Positions 26,132-35,835 are shown, numbered from the stretch's first letter. The stretch is 64,000 nt of DNA from Bacteroidota bacterium (GCA_009773515.1 WSXX01000007.1:1-64000); one strand, 5' to 3'. Notes: generated by a model not told the origin, from the letters alone. Numbers and translations: made by a program.

Positions 26132-26581
26132 TTATGGCTCTTTCTTTGACAGAAAGTTGATCAGAACATACAACTGCTCCTTAAGGTCAGAAAGTTTTTC
26201 CATATCAATATCACTTTCAACAAGCCCCGAAACCAGTTTTGCAGGAATGGAAGCCGCCTCAATCCGCAACTGTCTCCCCTTTTCGGTAAGCGTAACAAAC
26301 ACTTTTCTCTCATCGTTGCCCGAGCGTTGCCGGTCGATAAGTCCCTGAGATTCCAGCCTTTTTAAAAGGGGAGTTACTGTATTGGTGTTAAGAATCAGCT
26401 TTCCGGCAATTTCGTTAACCGAAATGCCATCGGTTTCCCACAACACCATCAGCACCAGATACTGCGGGTAAGTGATGCCAAGTTGATCAAGGTAAGGCTG
26501 ATATTCCCTTGTAATTAGCCGCGATGCAGCATACATCGGAAAACAAATCTGATTGCTGAGTTTTAATTGCTCGTATGACAT
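26132..26581 (-). CDS. MarR family regulator, OhrR-like
   Basis: 149 residues. The N terminus LSNQICFPMYAASRLITREY and YPQYLVLMVLWE match OhrR, whose reactive Cys (here Cys13) senses organic hydroperoxides. The winged helix follows (LILNTNTVTPLLKRLESQGL, then RKVFVTLTEKG). It is the last gene of a likely operon with glutathione peroxidase and DoxX. Known OhrR proteins are repressors released by Cys oxidation. Two palindromes at the operon promoter (27691-27753) are the probable operators, making it autoregulatory. Confidence 0.85.
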   Translation of the reverse strand: MSYEQLKLSNQICFPMYAASRLITREYQPYLDQLGITYPQYLVLMVLWETDGISVNEIAGKLILNTNTVTPLLKRLESQGLIDRQRSGNDERKVFVTLTEKGRQLRIEAASIPAKLVSGLVESDIDMEKLSDLKEQLYVLINFLSKKEP

Positions 26582-26670
26582 TTGCTCAAATGTTTTAAAA
26601 ACAAACCAATGATCCAGGATTTTGTTAAGCCTGACAAACGAAAGCTATTGCTAAGCTTCATTACAGGAAA

Positions 26671-27153
26671 TCAGTTTAAAAGCTTACTGAGATAATCGTC
26701 AATTGCCTTTGGCGAGGTGGTTGGCGCGAAACGCTTTACAGGCTTTCCGCTGGAATCGACAAGGAACTTAGTGAAATTCCATTTGATTTTACTGCCGAAC
26801 AAACCGCCCAGCTCACTTTTCAGGTGTTTATAGATGGGATGAGCATTTTCTCCATTGACATCAATTTTTGCAAACATCGGGAATGTGACTCCGTAATTGA
26901 TCATGCAACCTTCAGAAATTGATTTTTCGTCGCCGGGCTCCTGATTGGCAAATTGATTGCAAGGGAAACCCAGAATTACCAGACCTTTATCCTTGTATTT
27001 CCGGTAAACCTCCTCCAATCCTTCGAACTGCGGTGTCAAACCACATTTGCTGGCGGTGTTTACAACCAGAACTGTTTTTCCTTTAAAGGTCTCCATACTT
27101 ACTTCTTTGCCCTGAAGACTTTGGGCTGAAAATTGATAAAATGTTGTTTTCAT
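26671..27153 (-). CDS. Glutathione peroxidase-family thiol peroxidase
   Basis: 160 residues, full length for the family. The catalytic tetrad is visible: Cys in [12 protein letters not shown] (about 37), Gln in [13 protein letters not shown] (about 72), and Trp-Asn in [10 protein letters not shown] (about 125). It has Cys rather than selenocysteine, and bacterial forms usually use thioredoxin. It reduces hydrogen peroxide and organic hydroperoxides. It lies 46 nt after DoxX and 89 nt before the OhrR-like gene. Confidence 0.93.
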   Translation of the reverse strand: MKTTFYQFSAQSLQGKEVSMETFKGKTVLVVNTASKCGLTPQFEGLEEVYRKYKDKGLVILGFPCNQFANQEPGDEKSISEGCMINYGVTFPMFAKIDVNGENAHPIYKHLKSELGGLFGSKIKWNFTKFLVDSSGKPVKRFAPTTSPKAIDDYLSKLLN

Positions 27154-27199
27154 TATTTTTTTGAATGTTTGATTTCAAGTAAATTTATATTTCTGTCGC

Positions 27200-27643
27200 T
27201 TAAGCTGATTTGCTGATCTGCCAGGCTTTATAGGCACCAGTTGACCACAAAGCCCAGACCACCAGCACAGGCTGAAAAAGCAATCGGATGCCGCGGGCAA
27301 GATCTGTGTTTAAACCAAAAGCATCTGTTCCTGTTACATACTGTGATATGTTCCCGGGAAAAATGAGCACAAAAAACAAAGCAGCTGCACAGCCAACCAG
27401 AACACGATATCTGGACAGCAGAACCAGAGAACTTCCGAGTAAAATTTCAGCAATTCCTGACAGCACAACAACCATATCTGCTTCAACAGGAACCCAGGCA
27501 GGTACCTGAGCAAGAAATTCAACCCTCGACCAGCTCAGATGGCCAATGCCTGCCATAAGCAGAAATAAGCCAAGAAATATTCGAAATGCATTTTGTGCTT
27601 TGTTGGTTTTTACGACAATGGTTAATCTTTCCTTAATATTCAT
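27200..27643 (-). CDS. DoxX-like membrane protein
   Basis: Start at ATG 27643 (MNIKERLTIVVKTNKAQNAF); the track ORF adds 30 residues that cover the promoter. 147 residues with four membrane helices (RIFLGLFLLMAGIGHLSW; EADMVVVLSGIAEILLGSSL; LVGCAAALFFVLIFPGNISQ; LFQPVLVVWALW). DoxX-type proteins are often linked to redox stress. First gene of the putative peroxide operon, directly behind the palindromic operator pair. Confidence 0.78.
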   Translation of the reverse strand: MNIKERLTIVVKTNKAQNAFRIFLGLFLLMAGIGHLSWSRVEFLAQVPAWVPVEADMVVVLSGIAEILLGSSLVLLSRYRVLVGCAAALFFVLIFPGNISQYVTGTDAFGLNTDLARGIRLLFQPVLVVWALWSTGAYKAWQISKSA

Positions 27644-27690
27644 GGCGCGCTGTTTATGCTTTAATGTGAATTCAAAATGGTCTCTGATAT

Positions 27691-27753
27691 ATATCGCGCA
27701 CGATTTTATCTTTGACGATGCAAATATACACATTTTTATATCGCGCGCGATAT
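27691..27753 (-). promoter_or_regulatory. Promoter with paired ATATCGCG palindromes (OhrR-type operator)
   Basis: Perfect 16-bp palindrome ATATCGCGCGCGATAT at 27738-27753 and a 14/16 copy ATATCGCGCACGATTT at 27691-27706, 47 bp apart. Between them, minus-strand TATATTTG (complement of 27721-27728) fits the -7 consensus. One site thus lies just upstream of the -7 box and the other near the transcription start, the geometry of a repressor-controlled promoter. Confidence 0.7.
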
Positions 27754-27905
27754 TTATTCGAATATTTTTATAATAATAGTAAGGACCTTATAAATACGCA
27801 GGGTGTGATTTTTTATTATTAAGCCCGTTGAATCATAAACTTCATTAGATACACCACTGATTCATAGCGACTTAAAGCGAATAGAAATAATTTGATCCGG
27901 TGAAA

Positions 27906-30215
27906 TTACCTCCCCGGTATATCCTGTTCACCAAATTTTTTTAAAACGGGTTTTTTACTCATCTCAAACACCATCTCTCCGCCGGCCATAATATCTTCAT
28001 GCCTGATAAAGAGTTTGTTATATGGCGCTCCATTTAGAAGAATGCGTTTCACATAAATATTCTGTTTGCTCAGTCCGGGAGCCTTTATGGTGAAGGTTTT
28101 ACCGTTTTCAAGGATCAGTTGAGCTTCAGAAACAGAAGGACTTCCCAGCACATACTCATTATTTCCGGGACAAACCGGATAAAAACCAAGTGCACTGAAA
28201 ATATACCATGCCGACATTTGTCCACAATCGTCGTTTCCGGGTAAACCTCCGGGCTCAGGCTGGTAAAGATTATCCATAATCTGATGCACCCTTTCCTGGG
28301 TTTTCCATGGGGCACCGGCATAATTGTAAAGATAGGGCACATGGTGGCTGGGCTCATTGCCATGAACATAATTGCCGATGATGCCGCGTTTATCAATATC
28401 TTCAGATTCCTCAATGTGTTTTTCGTCGAGGTGCATGGTGAAAAGTGTATCGAGATGCGCGATAAACTTTTCATTACCTCCGGCCCATTCAATCAGTTTT
28501 GAAGGATCATGCGGCACATAAAGCGAATAATTCCAGGCATTGCCTTCAATAAAACCCTGTCCTTCGGTTTTCAGCGGATCGAAGTTCTGTTGCCATGAAC
28601 CATCAGACAGGCGTGGGCGCATAAATCCCGATGATTTATCCCAGATGTTTTCAAACGAGCGGGCTCTTCGATCGTAAATTCCGGCCAAACCTTTGTTTCC
28701 TGACTTTTCGGCCATACGGGCAATGCACCAGTCGTCGTAAGCGTATTCAAGTGTTTTTGAAGCTGAATTGATGTTTCGGTCAGACGGAACATAGCCATAT
28801 TTCATGTAATCACCAATGCCATCGTAAATGGCATAGGTGGCACTGGCATCCATGGCTTCGAGCGCTTCATCCTTGTCGAAACCTGTAATTCCTTTCATAA
28901 AAGCATCCGCAATTACAGGCACTGCATGGTAACCGATCATACACCAGTTTTCATTGGCGTGGTGCGACCAAACCGGCAGAATGCCATGCACACTTTGACG
29001 GCGATGGGCCAGCATTGAGTTTACCATATCGGAAGTTCTCTTTTGCTGAACAAGCGTAAGAAACGGGTGCAGGGCGCGGTAGGTATCCCAAAGCGAAAAA
29101 GTAGAATAATTGGTAAAACCTTCAGCCTGATGAATGTTCTGATCCAGTCCGCGGTAACGGCCATCCACATCCATGTAAATGGTTGGCGAGAGAAAAGCAT
29201 GATAAAGGCTGGTGTAGAAATTCTGCTTAACCACGTCAGTTCCACTGATCTGAATTTTGCCAAGTTCACGGTTCCAGTGGTCAGCAGCTTCCTGTCGTGT
29301 GCGGTCGAAATCAAAATGCGGGATTTCTGCTTTCAGGTTGTTGAGTGCTCCTTCTGTGCTAACCGATGAAAGGGCAAACTTAACTTTAAGCTGCTCATTT
29401 TCTTCCATATCAAACCTGAACCAGGCGGTAATGTCAGTCCCGGCTATTTCCGGGAAATTCTCCTTTTCGTTGAATTTCCTGTAAAAGCCGCGATAAATAA
29501 TTTCTTCATTGTTCTGGTGACCATAACTGCTGATAGGTTTAGATAATACCATTGCGAAATAAATGGTGCGGGTTCGGGCCCAGCCGCGCGTTTGGCGGTA
29601 ACCGGTGATCAGGGTATCGTTCTCCACGCGAATAAACTGCCAGATATTTTTCCCGGGGTAGTTGTAAATACCAGCCGTCATATCGAGAATCAGATTGGTT
29701 TCTCCGGCAGAATCAAAAGTATATCTGTGAAAACCAACCCTTTCGGTGGCGGTTAATTCGGCAAGGATTCCGTAATCGTCAAGCACAACCGAATAATAAC
29801 CGGGTGAAGCTGATTCGCGCTCATGCGAAAAACGGCTGCGGTAACCTGATTCAGGATTATCGCGTGTGCCGGGATTCAGCCGTAATTTTCCGGTTGTCGG
29901 CATCAGCAAAAAATCGCCAAGATCGCTGTGGCCGGTTCCTGAAAAATGGGTATGACTGAATCCGCAAATGGTTTTATCATTGTACTGATAACCTGCACAA
30001 TAGGCATAAACATCTTTATTGTAACCTGCACCTGACGAATAAGGCACAGTATCGGTATCAGGGCTGAGCTGCACCATCCCGAAAGGAACCGTGGCACCGG
30101 GAAAAGTATGTCCCATATGGTCGGTGCCGATAAAGGGGTTGACATAAGTGGATGGCTGCTGGGCAAAAGCCAGACCTGAGGCCAGACTTATCATCAGAAT
30201 CAGGATGTTTTTCAT
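27906..30215 (-). CDS. GH92 family glycoside hydrolase (alpha-mannosidase type)
   Basis: Start at ATG 30215 (MKNILILMISLASGLAFA, signal peptide, then QQPS); the track ORF extends 43 codons into a repeat. 769 residues. The N-terminal domain opens with VNPFIGTDHMGHTFPGATVP and the catalytic domain has EGNAWNYSLYVPHD, GNEPSHHVPYLYNYAGAPW and GNDDCGQMSAWYIFSALGFY, all hallmarks of GH92 calcium-dependent exo-alpha-mannosidases. It is exported to the periplasm and trims mannose from N-glycans or mannans. There is no SusC/D pair beside it, so it is a solitary gene. A minus-strand TATGTTTG box (30465-30472) is a distant promoter candidate. Confidence 0.92.
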   Translation of the reverse strand: MKNILILMISLASGLAFAQQPSTYVNPFIGTDHMGHTFPGATVPFGMVQLSPDTDTVPYSSGAGYNKDVYAYCAGYQYNDKTICGFSHTHFSGTGHSDLGDFLLMPTTGKLRLNPGTRDNPESGYRSRFSHERESASPGYYSVVLDDYGILAELTATERVGFHRYTFDSAGETNLILDMTAGIYNYPGKNIWQFIRVENDTLITGYRQTRGWARTRTIYFAMVLSKPISSYGHQNNEEIIYRGFYRKFNEKENFPEIAGTDITAWFRFDMEENEQLKVKFALSSVSTEGALNNLKAEIPHFDFDRTRQEAADHWNRELGKIQISGTDVVKQNFYTSLYHAFLSPTIYMDVDGRYRGLDQNIHQAEGFTNYSTFSLWDTYRALHPFLTLVQQKRTSDMVNSMLAHRRQSVHGILPVWSHHANENWCMIGYHAVPVIADAFMKGITGFDKDEALEAMDASATYAIYDGIGDYMKYGYVPSDRNINSASKTLEYAYDDWCIARMAEKSGNKGLAGIYDRRARSFENIWDKSSGFMRPRLSDGSWQQNFDPLKTEGQGFIEGNAWNYSLYVPHDPSKLIEWAGGNEKFIAHLDTLFTMHLDEKHIEESEDIDKRGIIGNYVHGNEPSHHVPYLYNYAGAPWKTQERVHQIMDNLYQPEPGGLPGNDDCGQMSAWYIFSALGFYPVCPGNNEYVLGSPSVSEAQLILENGKTFTIKAPGLSKQNIYVKRILLNGAPYNKLFIRHEDIMAGGEMVFEMSKKPVLKKFGEQDIPGR

Positions 30216-30258
30216 GTGCAGAAAATTTAAAAAGCTATTATCTTGTTGATCGTTTTGT

Positions 30259-30365
30259 CCTTCGACTCCGCTCAGGAGGACATCGTATTGGACTGAAAAG
30301 GTGTGCATTAAAGAGAATAAATGCCGACTTAACACGAATGTCACACTGAGCGGAGTCGAAGTGTT
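30259..30365. repeat. Palindromic repeat with CTTCGACTCCGCTCAG arms, long copy
   Basis: Arms at 30260-30275 and 30346-30361 are perfect inverted repeats. The ~70-bp middle (AGGAGGACATCGTATTGGAC through ACACGAATGTCACA) is shared with the 35.6-kb copy. It lies between the GH92 gene and its possible promoter. Confidence 0.85.
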
Positions 30366-30585
30366 TTAGACTTCTAATCAACAAACAATGATAAAATATC
30401 GCTGTTATTGGCAGGTTTAGTGAAAAATTGAATACTCCTAACCTGACAATAATGTTTCACAAAACAAACATACACATTTTTCTCAGAGGGGAAATTACAA
30501 CTTCCGGATAAAAACGCCGGATCAAAGTCAACTATTTTAATGTGCAGTTTCAATCAATTATAAATAGATGTAGATGTAAAAATCA

Positions 30586-30593
30586 TATATTTG
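30586..30593 (+). promoter_or_regulatory. -7 box TATATTTG for the SQR-like gene
   Basis: Perfect TAnnTTTG match 53 nt before ATG 30647. No other gene lies between. Confidence 0.5.
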
Positions 30594-30646
30594 TATATCG
30601 ATGTTTACCCATTAATTTTTATGGTTAAAAACCTAAACTTTTCCCT

Positions 30647-32104
30647 ATGGCTAAAATAGTTGTATTGGGCGCGGGCATAGCAGGGCATACCGCTGCTGCA
30701 TTCCTTCGCAAGAAACTGAGCAAAAAGCACGAAGTAATAGTGGTTGCACCAGGGTCTTATTATCAATGGATTCCTTCCAATATCTGGGTTGGAGTCGGGC
30801 GAATGACCATTGATCAGGTGCGGTTTAAACTTGCGCCGCTTTATAAAAGATGGGGAATTGATTTCAGACAGGCAAAAGCTGTCAGCATTCATCCTGAAGG
30901 CGAAGGCGAAGCAGGCAGACCTTTTGTAACCATAGAATACACGCTGGAAGAAAAAAAAGGAACGAGCGAGCGGGTAGAATACGATTATCTGGTAAATGCA
31001 ACCGGACCCCGCCTGAACTTTGAGGCCACCGAAGGTCTGGGACCGGGTAAAAATACTGTATCGGTGTGCTCATACGATCATGCTGATCATGCCTGGAAAA
31101 AACTTCAGGAATCGCTGGCTAAGATGGAAAAAGGAGAAAAACAACGCTTTGTCATCGGAACAGGCCATCCTACGGCTACTTGCCAGGGTGCTGCTTTTGA
31201 ATACATTCTGAATGTTGCTTTCGAAATACGCAAAAGAAAACTGAATCATCTGGCCGATATAACATGGCTGACCAATGAGTATGAACTGGGCGACTTCGGC
31301 ATGGGAGGTGCTCATATCAAACGCGGAGGATACATTACTTCAACCCGTGTCTTTGCCGAATCTTTTCTTGGAGAAAACGACATCAAATGGATAAAAAGAG
31401 CTGGCGTTAAGAAGGTTGAACCTGGCATAATTCACTACGAAACTTTAGATGGCGAAGAAAAAAGCATTGAATTTGATTTTTCAATGCTGATTCCCGGGTT
31501 TGCAGGTGCCGGGCTAAAGGCTTTTGATAAATCGGGAGAAGATATTACATCTCAATTATTTGCCCCCAGCGGATTTATGAAAGTTGATGCCGATTACACC
31601 CCCAAACCTTTTGAAGAATGGAAAGCTGCTGACTGGCCGGAAACATATCAGAGTCCGGTGTACCCGAACATTTACGCGCCCGGCATTGCATTTGCTCCGC
31701 CGCATCCCATTTCAAAACCCATGAGCAGTAAAAACGGAACAGCCATTTTTCCATCTCCACCGCGAACCGGAATGCCTTCAGGTGTCATGGGGAAGATTGT
31801 TGCTTTAAATCTGATCAACGAAATTAAAACCGGAAAACAGGAATTTAAACACAAAGCCAGCATGGGAAAAATGGGTGCTGCATGCATTGTTTCGGCCGGT
31901 TACGGAATGCGGCATGGTGCTGCTGCCACCATGACTGTTCACCCGGTGGTTCCCGATTGGGAAAAATATCCTGAATTCGGAAGAAGCATCAAATACACCA
32001 TGGGGGAAGCTGGTCTTGCAGGCCATTGGATGAAATGGATGATGCATTATATGTTCCTGCACAAAGCCAAAGGATATCCTTTCTGGTGGCTGTTGCCGGA
32101 ATAA
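30647..32104 (+). CDS. Sulfide:quinone oxidoreductase-like FAD enzyme
   Basis: 485 residues. Rossmann FAD motif VVLGAGIAGHTAAAFL at the N terminus, a further FAD contact region YDYLVNATGP, and the quinone-side segment. Candidate redox Cys residues are in HPTATCQGAAFEY (about 183) and GAACIVSAGYG (about 415), as expected of SQR-type enzymes that pass electrons from sulfide to the quinone pool on the cytoplasmic membrane. The C-terminal WMKWMMHYMFLHKAKGYPFW is amphipathic and fits membrane attachment. Type assignment within the SQR family is uncertain, and other flavin oxidoreductases of this fold cannot be excluded. Followed by a small ORF at 32166. Confidence 0.78.
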   Translation: MAKIVVLGAGIAGHTAAAFLRKKLSKKHEVIVVAPGSYYQWIPSNIWVGVGRMTIDQVRFKLAPLYKRWGIDFRQAKAVSIHPEGEGEAGRPFVTIEYTLEEKKGTSERVEYDYLVNATGPRLNFEATEGLGPGKNTVSVCSYDHADHAWKKLQESLAKMEKGEKQRFVIGTGHPTATCQGAAFEYILNVAFEIRKRKLNHLADITWLTNEYELGDFGMGGAHIKRGGYITSTRVFAESFLGENDIKWIKRAGVKKVEPGIIHYETLDGEEKSIEFDFSMLIPGFAGAGLKAFDKSGEDITSQLFAPSGFMKVDADYTPKPFEEWKAADWPETYQSPVYPNIYAPGIAFAPPHPISKPMSSKNGTAIFPSPPRTGMPSGVMGKIVALNLINEIKTGKQEFKHKASMGKMGAACIVSAGYGMRHGAAATMTVHPVVPDWEKYPEFGRSIKYTMGEAGLAGHWMKWMMHYMFLHKAKGYPFWWLLPE

Positions 32105-32165
32105 GAAAGAGGATTAAATATTGAAGAAATCCCAGTGAAGTTCAACATCAAAAAATCTTAAACCC

Positions 32166-32324
32166 ATGAAAAACAAAAATATACAGGCTTACACTGACGA
32201 GTCATACCCACCATTTCCAACCAGATCAACTTTGTTCTGGAGACGATTTATGCCGTGGCAATTTTTCAGATTCATCGTACTCAACCTGAAAATTATCAGA
32301 ATTGTGGTAGGCGGGCACTCCTGA
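32166..32324 (+). CDS. 52-residue membrane-associated protein downstream of SQR-like gene
   Basis: Not in the ORF track (the opposite-strand ORF 32189-32380 is a shadow). Reads MKNKNIQAYTDESYPPFPTR, then STLFWRRFMPWQFFRFIVLN and LKIIRIVVGGHS. It has a basic-aromatic turn followed by one hydrophobic helix. It starts 61 nt after the SQR-like stop on the same strand. A subunit or anchor for that enzyme is an inference. The organised amphipathic sequence argues for a real gene. Confidence 0.55.
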   Translation: MKNKNIQAYTDESYPPFPTRSTLFWRRFMPWQFFRFIVLNLKIIRIVVGGHS

Positions 32325-32496
32325 ATCACCTCATTTCCCGCCATCACTATGGTGTGAAGGGGCAAGCTGCCCTTCGGCACCTTATCCTCAAGGAGAAGGA
32401 CGTTCCAATTTCGCTTTTGTTAAATCACTGAACATTCTTATTCACTTTTCATTTTTCTCTTTTCACTTATTTCGTTTCCCTTTTTTATAACAAGAA

Positions 32497-32530
32497 GACC
32501 TAACAAGTTAAAAAGAAAACTTGTTAGGTC
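32497..32530. repeat. Hairpin repeat, GACCTAACAAGTT family
   Basis: Perfect arms GACCTAACAAGTT (32497-32509) and AACTTGTTAGGTC (32518-32530) with an A/G-rich loop (AAAAAGAA). It is embedded in a pyrimidine-rich simple-sequence stretch (32440-32600, repeats of TTTTCACTTTTC). 32325-32652 has no gene. Confidence 0.8.
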
Positions 32531-32652
32531 AGATTCACTTTTCTCTCTTCACTTTTCACTTTTCTTTCTCCCCTTGTCCCCATTTCTCCTTGTCTCCATG
32601 TCCTGAATACCGTCCCTCGTCCCTGAATCCGTCCCTCGTACCCCAACAAAAA

Positions 32653-35433
32653 TCAATGCGCTTCCAGCCAATTACTACCCGTGCTCATTTCCACTTCCAC
32701 CGGAATGCTGAGCTCAATGGCGGTTTTCATTAGTCGTTCAATGATGGGTTTTACGGTTTCAACTTCTTCCAAATGAACATCAAAAACAAGTTCATCGTGC
32801 ACCTGCATAATCATTCGTGATCGCAGTTTCATGCGTTCAAACTCACGGTGAATATTGATCATTGCGATTTTGATCATATCGGCCGAAGAGCCCTGAATGG
32901 GTGCATTGATAGCGTTTCGCTCAGCAAATCCCCGCACAATTGCATTTCCTGAATTGATATCACGAAGGTAGCGACGGCGCTTTTTGATGGTTTCAACATA
33001 TCCGTGTTCACGCGCAAATAAAATAATAGTATCCATATATTTTTTTACGCCGGCAAATCTTTCGAAGTATTGCGATATGATATCAGCAGCTTCACGACGG
33101 GGAATGTTCAGCCGCTCCGATAATCCGAAGGCCGAAATACCATAAATAATCCCGAAGTTTACTGTTTTCGCATTGCGCCGCATTTCTTTGGTTACCTGCT
33201 CAATCTCAACATTATAAATGCGCGATGCAGTGGCGGTATGGATGTCAATTCCTTTGCGGAATGCTTCCTGCATGGCTTCATCGCCGCTGATGTGGGCAAT
33301 AAGCCTGAGTTCAATCTGCGAATAATCGACCGAAAGCAGGATGTATTTCTCGTTTCGGGGTACAAATGCTTTTCTTATTTCACGGCCACGCTCGGTGCGG
33401 ATGGGAATATTCTGCAGGTTCGGATTGTTGGAGCTGAGCCTTCCGGTTGAAGCCACTGCCTGATTGTATGAAGTGTGGATTCGTCCGGTGCGCGGATTTA
33501 CCAGCAGCGGAAGTGAATCCACATAAGTGGATTTTAACTTGGTCAGGCCGCGATAATCCAGAATCTGCTGAACAATCGGGTGCTTGTTGATAAGCTTTTG
33601 AAGAATCTCTTCACCAGTAGAATGCTGTTTCGTTTTTGTTTGTTTCGGATTTTCAGAAAGGTGCATTTTATCGAACAAAATTTCGCCGAGCTGCTTTGGT
33701 GAAGCAATGTTAAATCGCTCTCCGGCAAGCCTGTATATTTCCTGTTCAACTTCGGCAACTTCTTTCTCCAGTTGATTAGAGAACTGATTCAGATTTTCAC
33801 TATCGATTTTCACCCCTTCGGCTTCCATGGATGCAAGCACTTTTACGAGGGGCATTTCTATTTCGTCGAACAATTCACGGGTGCCGGTTTTTGCAAGTTG
33901 AGGTTCAAGAATATTCCTGAGCTGAAGTGTAATATCGGCATCCTCACAGGCATATTCTTTCAGTTTCTCCATCTCAACCGAGCGCATGCTCAACTGATTC
34001 TTTCCCTTTTTCCCGATCAGCGTTTCAATGGAAACCGGTTCATAATTCAGATAGGTTTTTGAAAGCAGATCCATATTGTGCCGCATATCGGGTTCAATCA
34101 GGTAATGAGCGATCATGGTATCGAAAAGCGGACCATTTACACTAATTTCATACCACTTCAGCACCGAAATGTCATACTTCATATTCTGACCGGTTTTGCC
34201 GATTTTTTTATCTGCAAAAACCCCCGCAAACTCCGAAACTATCTCCAGTGCATCGGCATACACTTCTGGTACCGGCACAAACCATGCTTCGCCCGGATCG
34301 GTAGCAAACGACATCCCTACCAGCTCAACATTGTTGGCATCAAGTCCTGTGGTTTCGGTATCGAAGCAGAACATGCTGCACTTCTGAAGGTGCTCAATGA
34401 GTTGTTTACGTTTCTCAGGGGTATCGGCAAGATGATATTTGTGAGGCGTGTGCTCAATGTCGGTTAGTGTAGAAGTGCTTTCAACCGGCTCTCCGGCCGC
34501 GGCAAAAAGATCGGGTTGTTGTGGTGCTGCGGCACGGTTGGTTTTCTCCATATCCGCAAAGATCCGTTTGCCGAAAGTGGTGAACTCAATCTCGTCGAAC
34601 AATGTTTTTAAGGCCGGAACATCGGGTGCTGAAAGTTTCAGTTTTTCTTCATCAAAAGCAACAGGCACATCCAGAATAATGGTTGCCAGTTGTTTCGACA
34701 TCAGCGCTTGCTGAGCATGCTCCTTAACTTTATCGCGCAATGATGCCTTTTCAATTTTATCGGCATTGGCCACCAGATTTTCAACCGAATCAAAGTCCTG
34801 AATCAGCTTCCGGGCTGTCACTTCCCCTACTCCTGGTATTCCGGGGATATTGTCTGATGCATCACCCCAAAGTCCAAGCATATCAATCACCTGATCAGGA
34901 CGGCTGACTCCAAATTTCTCACACACTTCCTTGACTCCCATAATTACAGGTTGTTCGCCGGGTTTTCCAGGCTTGTATTGAAGGATATTTCCTGAAACCA
35001 ATTGCCCGAAATCCTTGTCGGGAGTCATCATATATACCTGAAAGCCTGCACTGTCAGCTTGTTTTGCCAGCGTTCCTATTACGTCATCGGCTTCATAGCC
35101 ATCCACAAAAAGTATGGGAATGTTAAACCCATTTAAAAGCTGCATGATGTAAGGAATGGCCTTTGAAATATCTTCAGGCATGGACTCCCGGTTGGCTTTA
35201 TAAGCTGCAAAATCATCATGCCTTACGGTGGGTGCGTGGGTGTCGAAAGCCACACCGATATGGGTTGGTTTTTCGTTTTTGATGACATCGTAAAGCGAAT
35301 TGGCAAACCCAAGAATTGCAGAAGTGTTAAGCCCTTTTGATGTGATGCGCGGATTGCGGTTCAACGCGTAATAGGCTCTGTAAATCAGCGCCATAGCGTC
35401 CAATAAAAAGAGTTTTTTGCCGGTATGTGACAT
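32653..35433 (-). CDS. polA: DNA polymerase I
   Basis: 926 residues, full length. N-terminal 5'-3' exonuclease (KKLFLLDAMALIYRAYYAL; YEADDVIGTLAKQA). The 3'-5' exonuclease keeps all acidic motifs (CFDTETTGLDANN, GQNMKYDISVL, YACEDADITLQL), so proofreading should be active. The polymerase domain has DYSQIELRLIAHISGDEAM, KTVNFGIIYGISAFGLSERL and MQVHDELVFDVHLEE. It fills repair gaps and removes Okazaki primers. The gene stands alone, reading away from the aminotransferase gene. Confidence 0.97.
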   Translation of the reverse strand: MSHTGKKLFLLDAMALIYRAYYALNRNPRITSKGLNTSAILGFANSLYDVIKNEKPTHIGVAFDTHAPTVRHDDFAAYKANRESMPEDISKAIPYIMQLLNGFNIPILFVDGYEADDVIGTLAKQADSAGFQVYMMTPDKDFGQLVSGNILQYKPGKPGEQPVIMGVKEVCEKFGVSRPDQVIDMLGLWGDASDNIPGIPGVGEVTARKLIQDFDSVENLVANADKIEKASLRDKVKEHAQQALMSKQLATIILDVPVAFDEEKLKLSAPDVPALKTLFDEIEFTTFGKRIFADMEKTNRAAAPQQPDLFAAAGEPVESTSTLTDIEHTPHKYHLADTPEKRKQLIEHLQKCSMFCFDTETTGLDANNVELVGMSFATDPGEAWFVPVPEVYADALEIVSEFAGVFADKKIGKTGQNMKYDISVLKWYEISVNGPLFDTMIAHYLIEPDMRHNMDLLSKTYLNYEPVSIETLIGKKGKNQLSMRSVEMEKLKEYACEDADITLQLRNILEPQLAKTGTRELFDEIEMPLVKVLASMEAEGVKIDSENLNQFSNQLEKEVAEVEQEIYRLAGERFNIASPKQLGEILFDKMHLSENPKQTKTKQHSTGEEILQKLINKHPIVQQILDYRGLTKLKSTYVDSLPLLVNPRTGRIHTSYNQAVASTGRLSSNNPNLQNIPIRTERGREIRKAFVPRNEKYILLSVDYSQIELRLIAHISGDEAMQEAFRKGIDIHTATASRIYNVEIEQVTKEMRRNAKTVNFGIIYGISAFGLSERLNIPRREAADIISQYFERFAGVKKYMDTIILFAREHGYVETIKKRRRYLRDINSGNAIVRGFAERNAINAPIQGSSADMIKIAMINIHREFERMKLRSRMIMQVHDELVFDVHLEEVETVKPIIERLMKTAIELSIPVEVEMSTGSNWLEAH

Positions 35434-35615
35434 GTGTGTTATTGTTAGAAAGATAAATCAGGAATTGAAAAAGAGGCAAACTTAATCAGCAAAGATAAGA
35501 AACGATGGTGAAGATGAAGATGAAGATTGCATAAATGGGCGATCCACAACCAATGACTGATTCATTCATTCATTGCGGCATTCAGGATTATCTGGCGGAA
35601 ATTTGATCGTTTTTT

Positions 35616-35718
35616 CCTTCGACTCCGCTCAGGAGGACATCGTAGAGGACTGAACATGTGTTTTTTAAAAAGAAGTAATGCTAAACTAACAAGGATGTCA
35701 CACTGAGCGAAGTCGAAG
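35616..35718. repeat. Palindromic repeat with CTTCGACTCCGCTCAG arms, long copy
   Basis: Arms at 35617-35632 and 35703-35718 (one mismatch: CTGAGCGAAGTCGAAG). The middle resembles the 30.3-kb copy (AGGAGGACATCGTAGAGGAC and AGGATGTCACACTGAG). Situated in the 400-bp gap between polA and the aminotransferase gene, which otherwise holds only a promoter. Confidence 0.85.
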
Positions 35719-35805
35719 TGTTTTTGAGGTTTATAGGTTAACTGTCAGTATGAATGAAGTCTAAGACAATTTTTCTTAACTAAACGGCATTGATTCATAA
35801 TTCCT

Positions 35806-35813
35806 TATATTTG
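35806..35813 (+). promoter_or_regulatory. -7 box TATATTTG for the aminotransferase gene
   Basis: Perfect consensus match 30 nt before ATG 35836. Confidence 0.5.
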
Positions 35814-35835
35814 CGAATCACCAATATTCCCTGAT

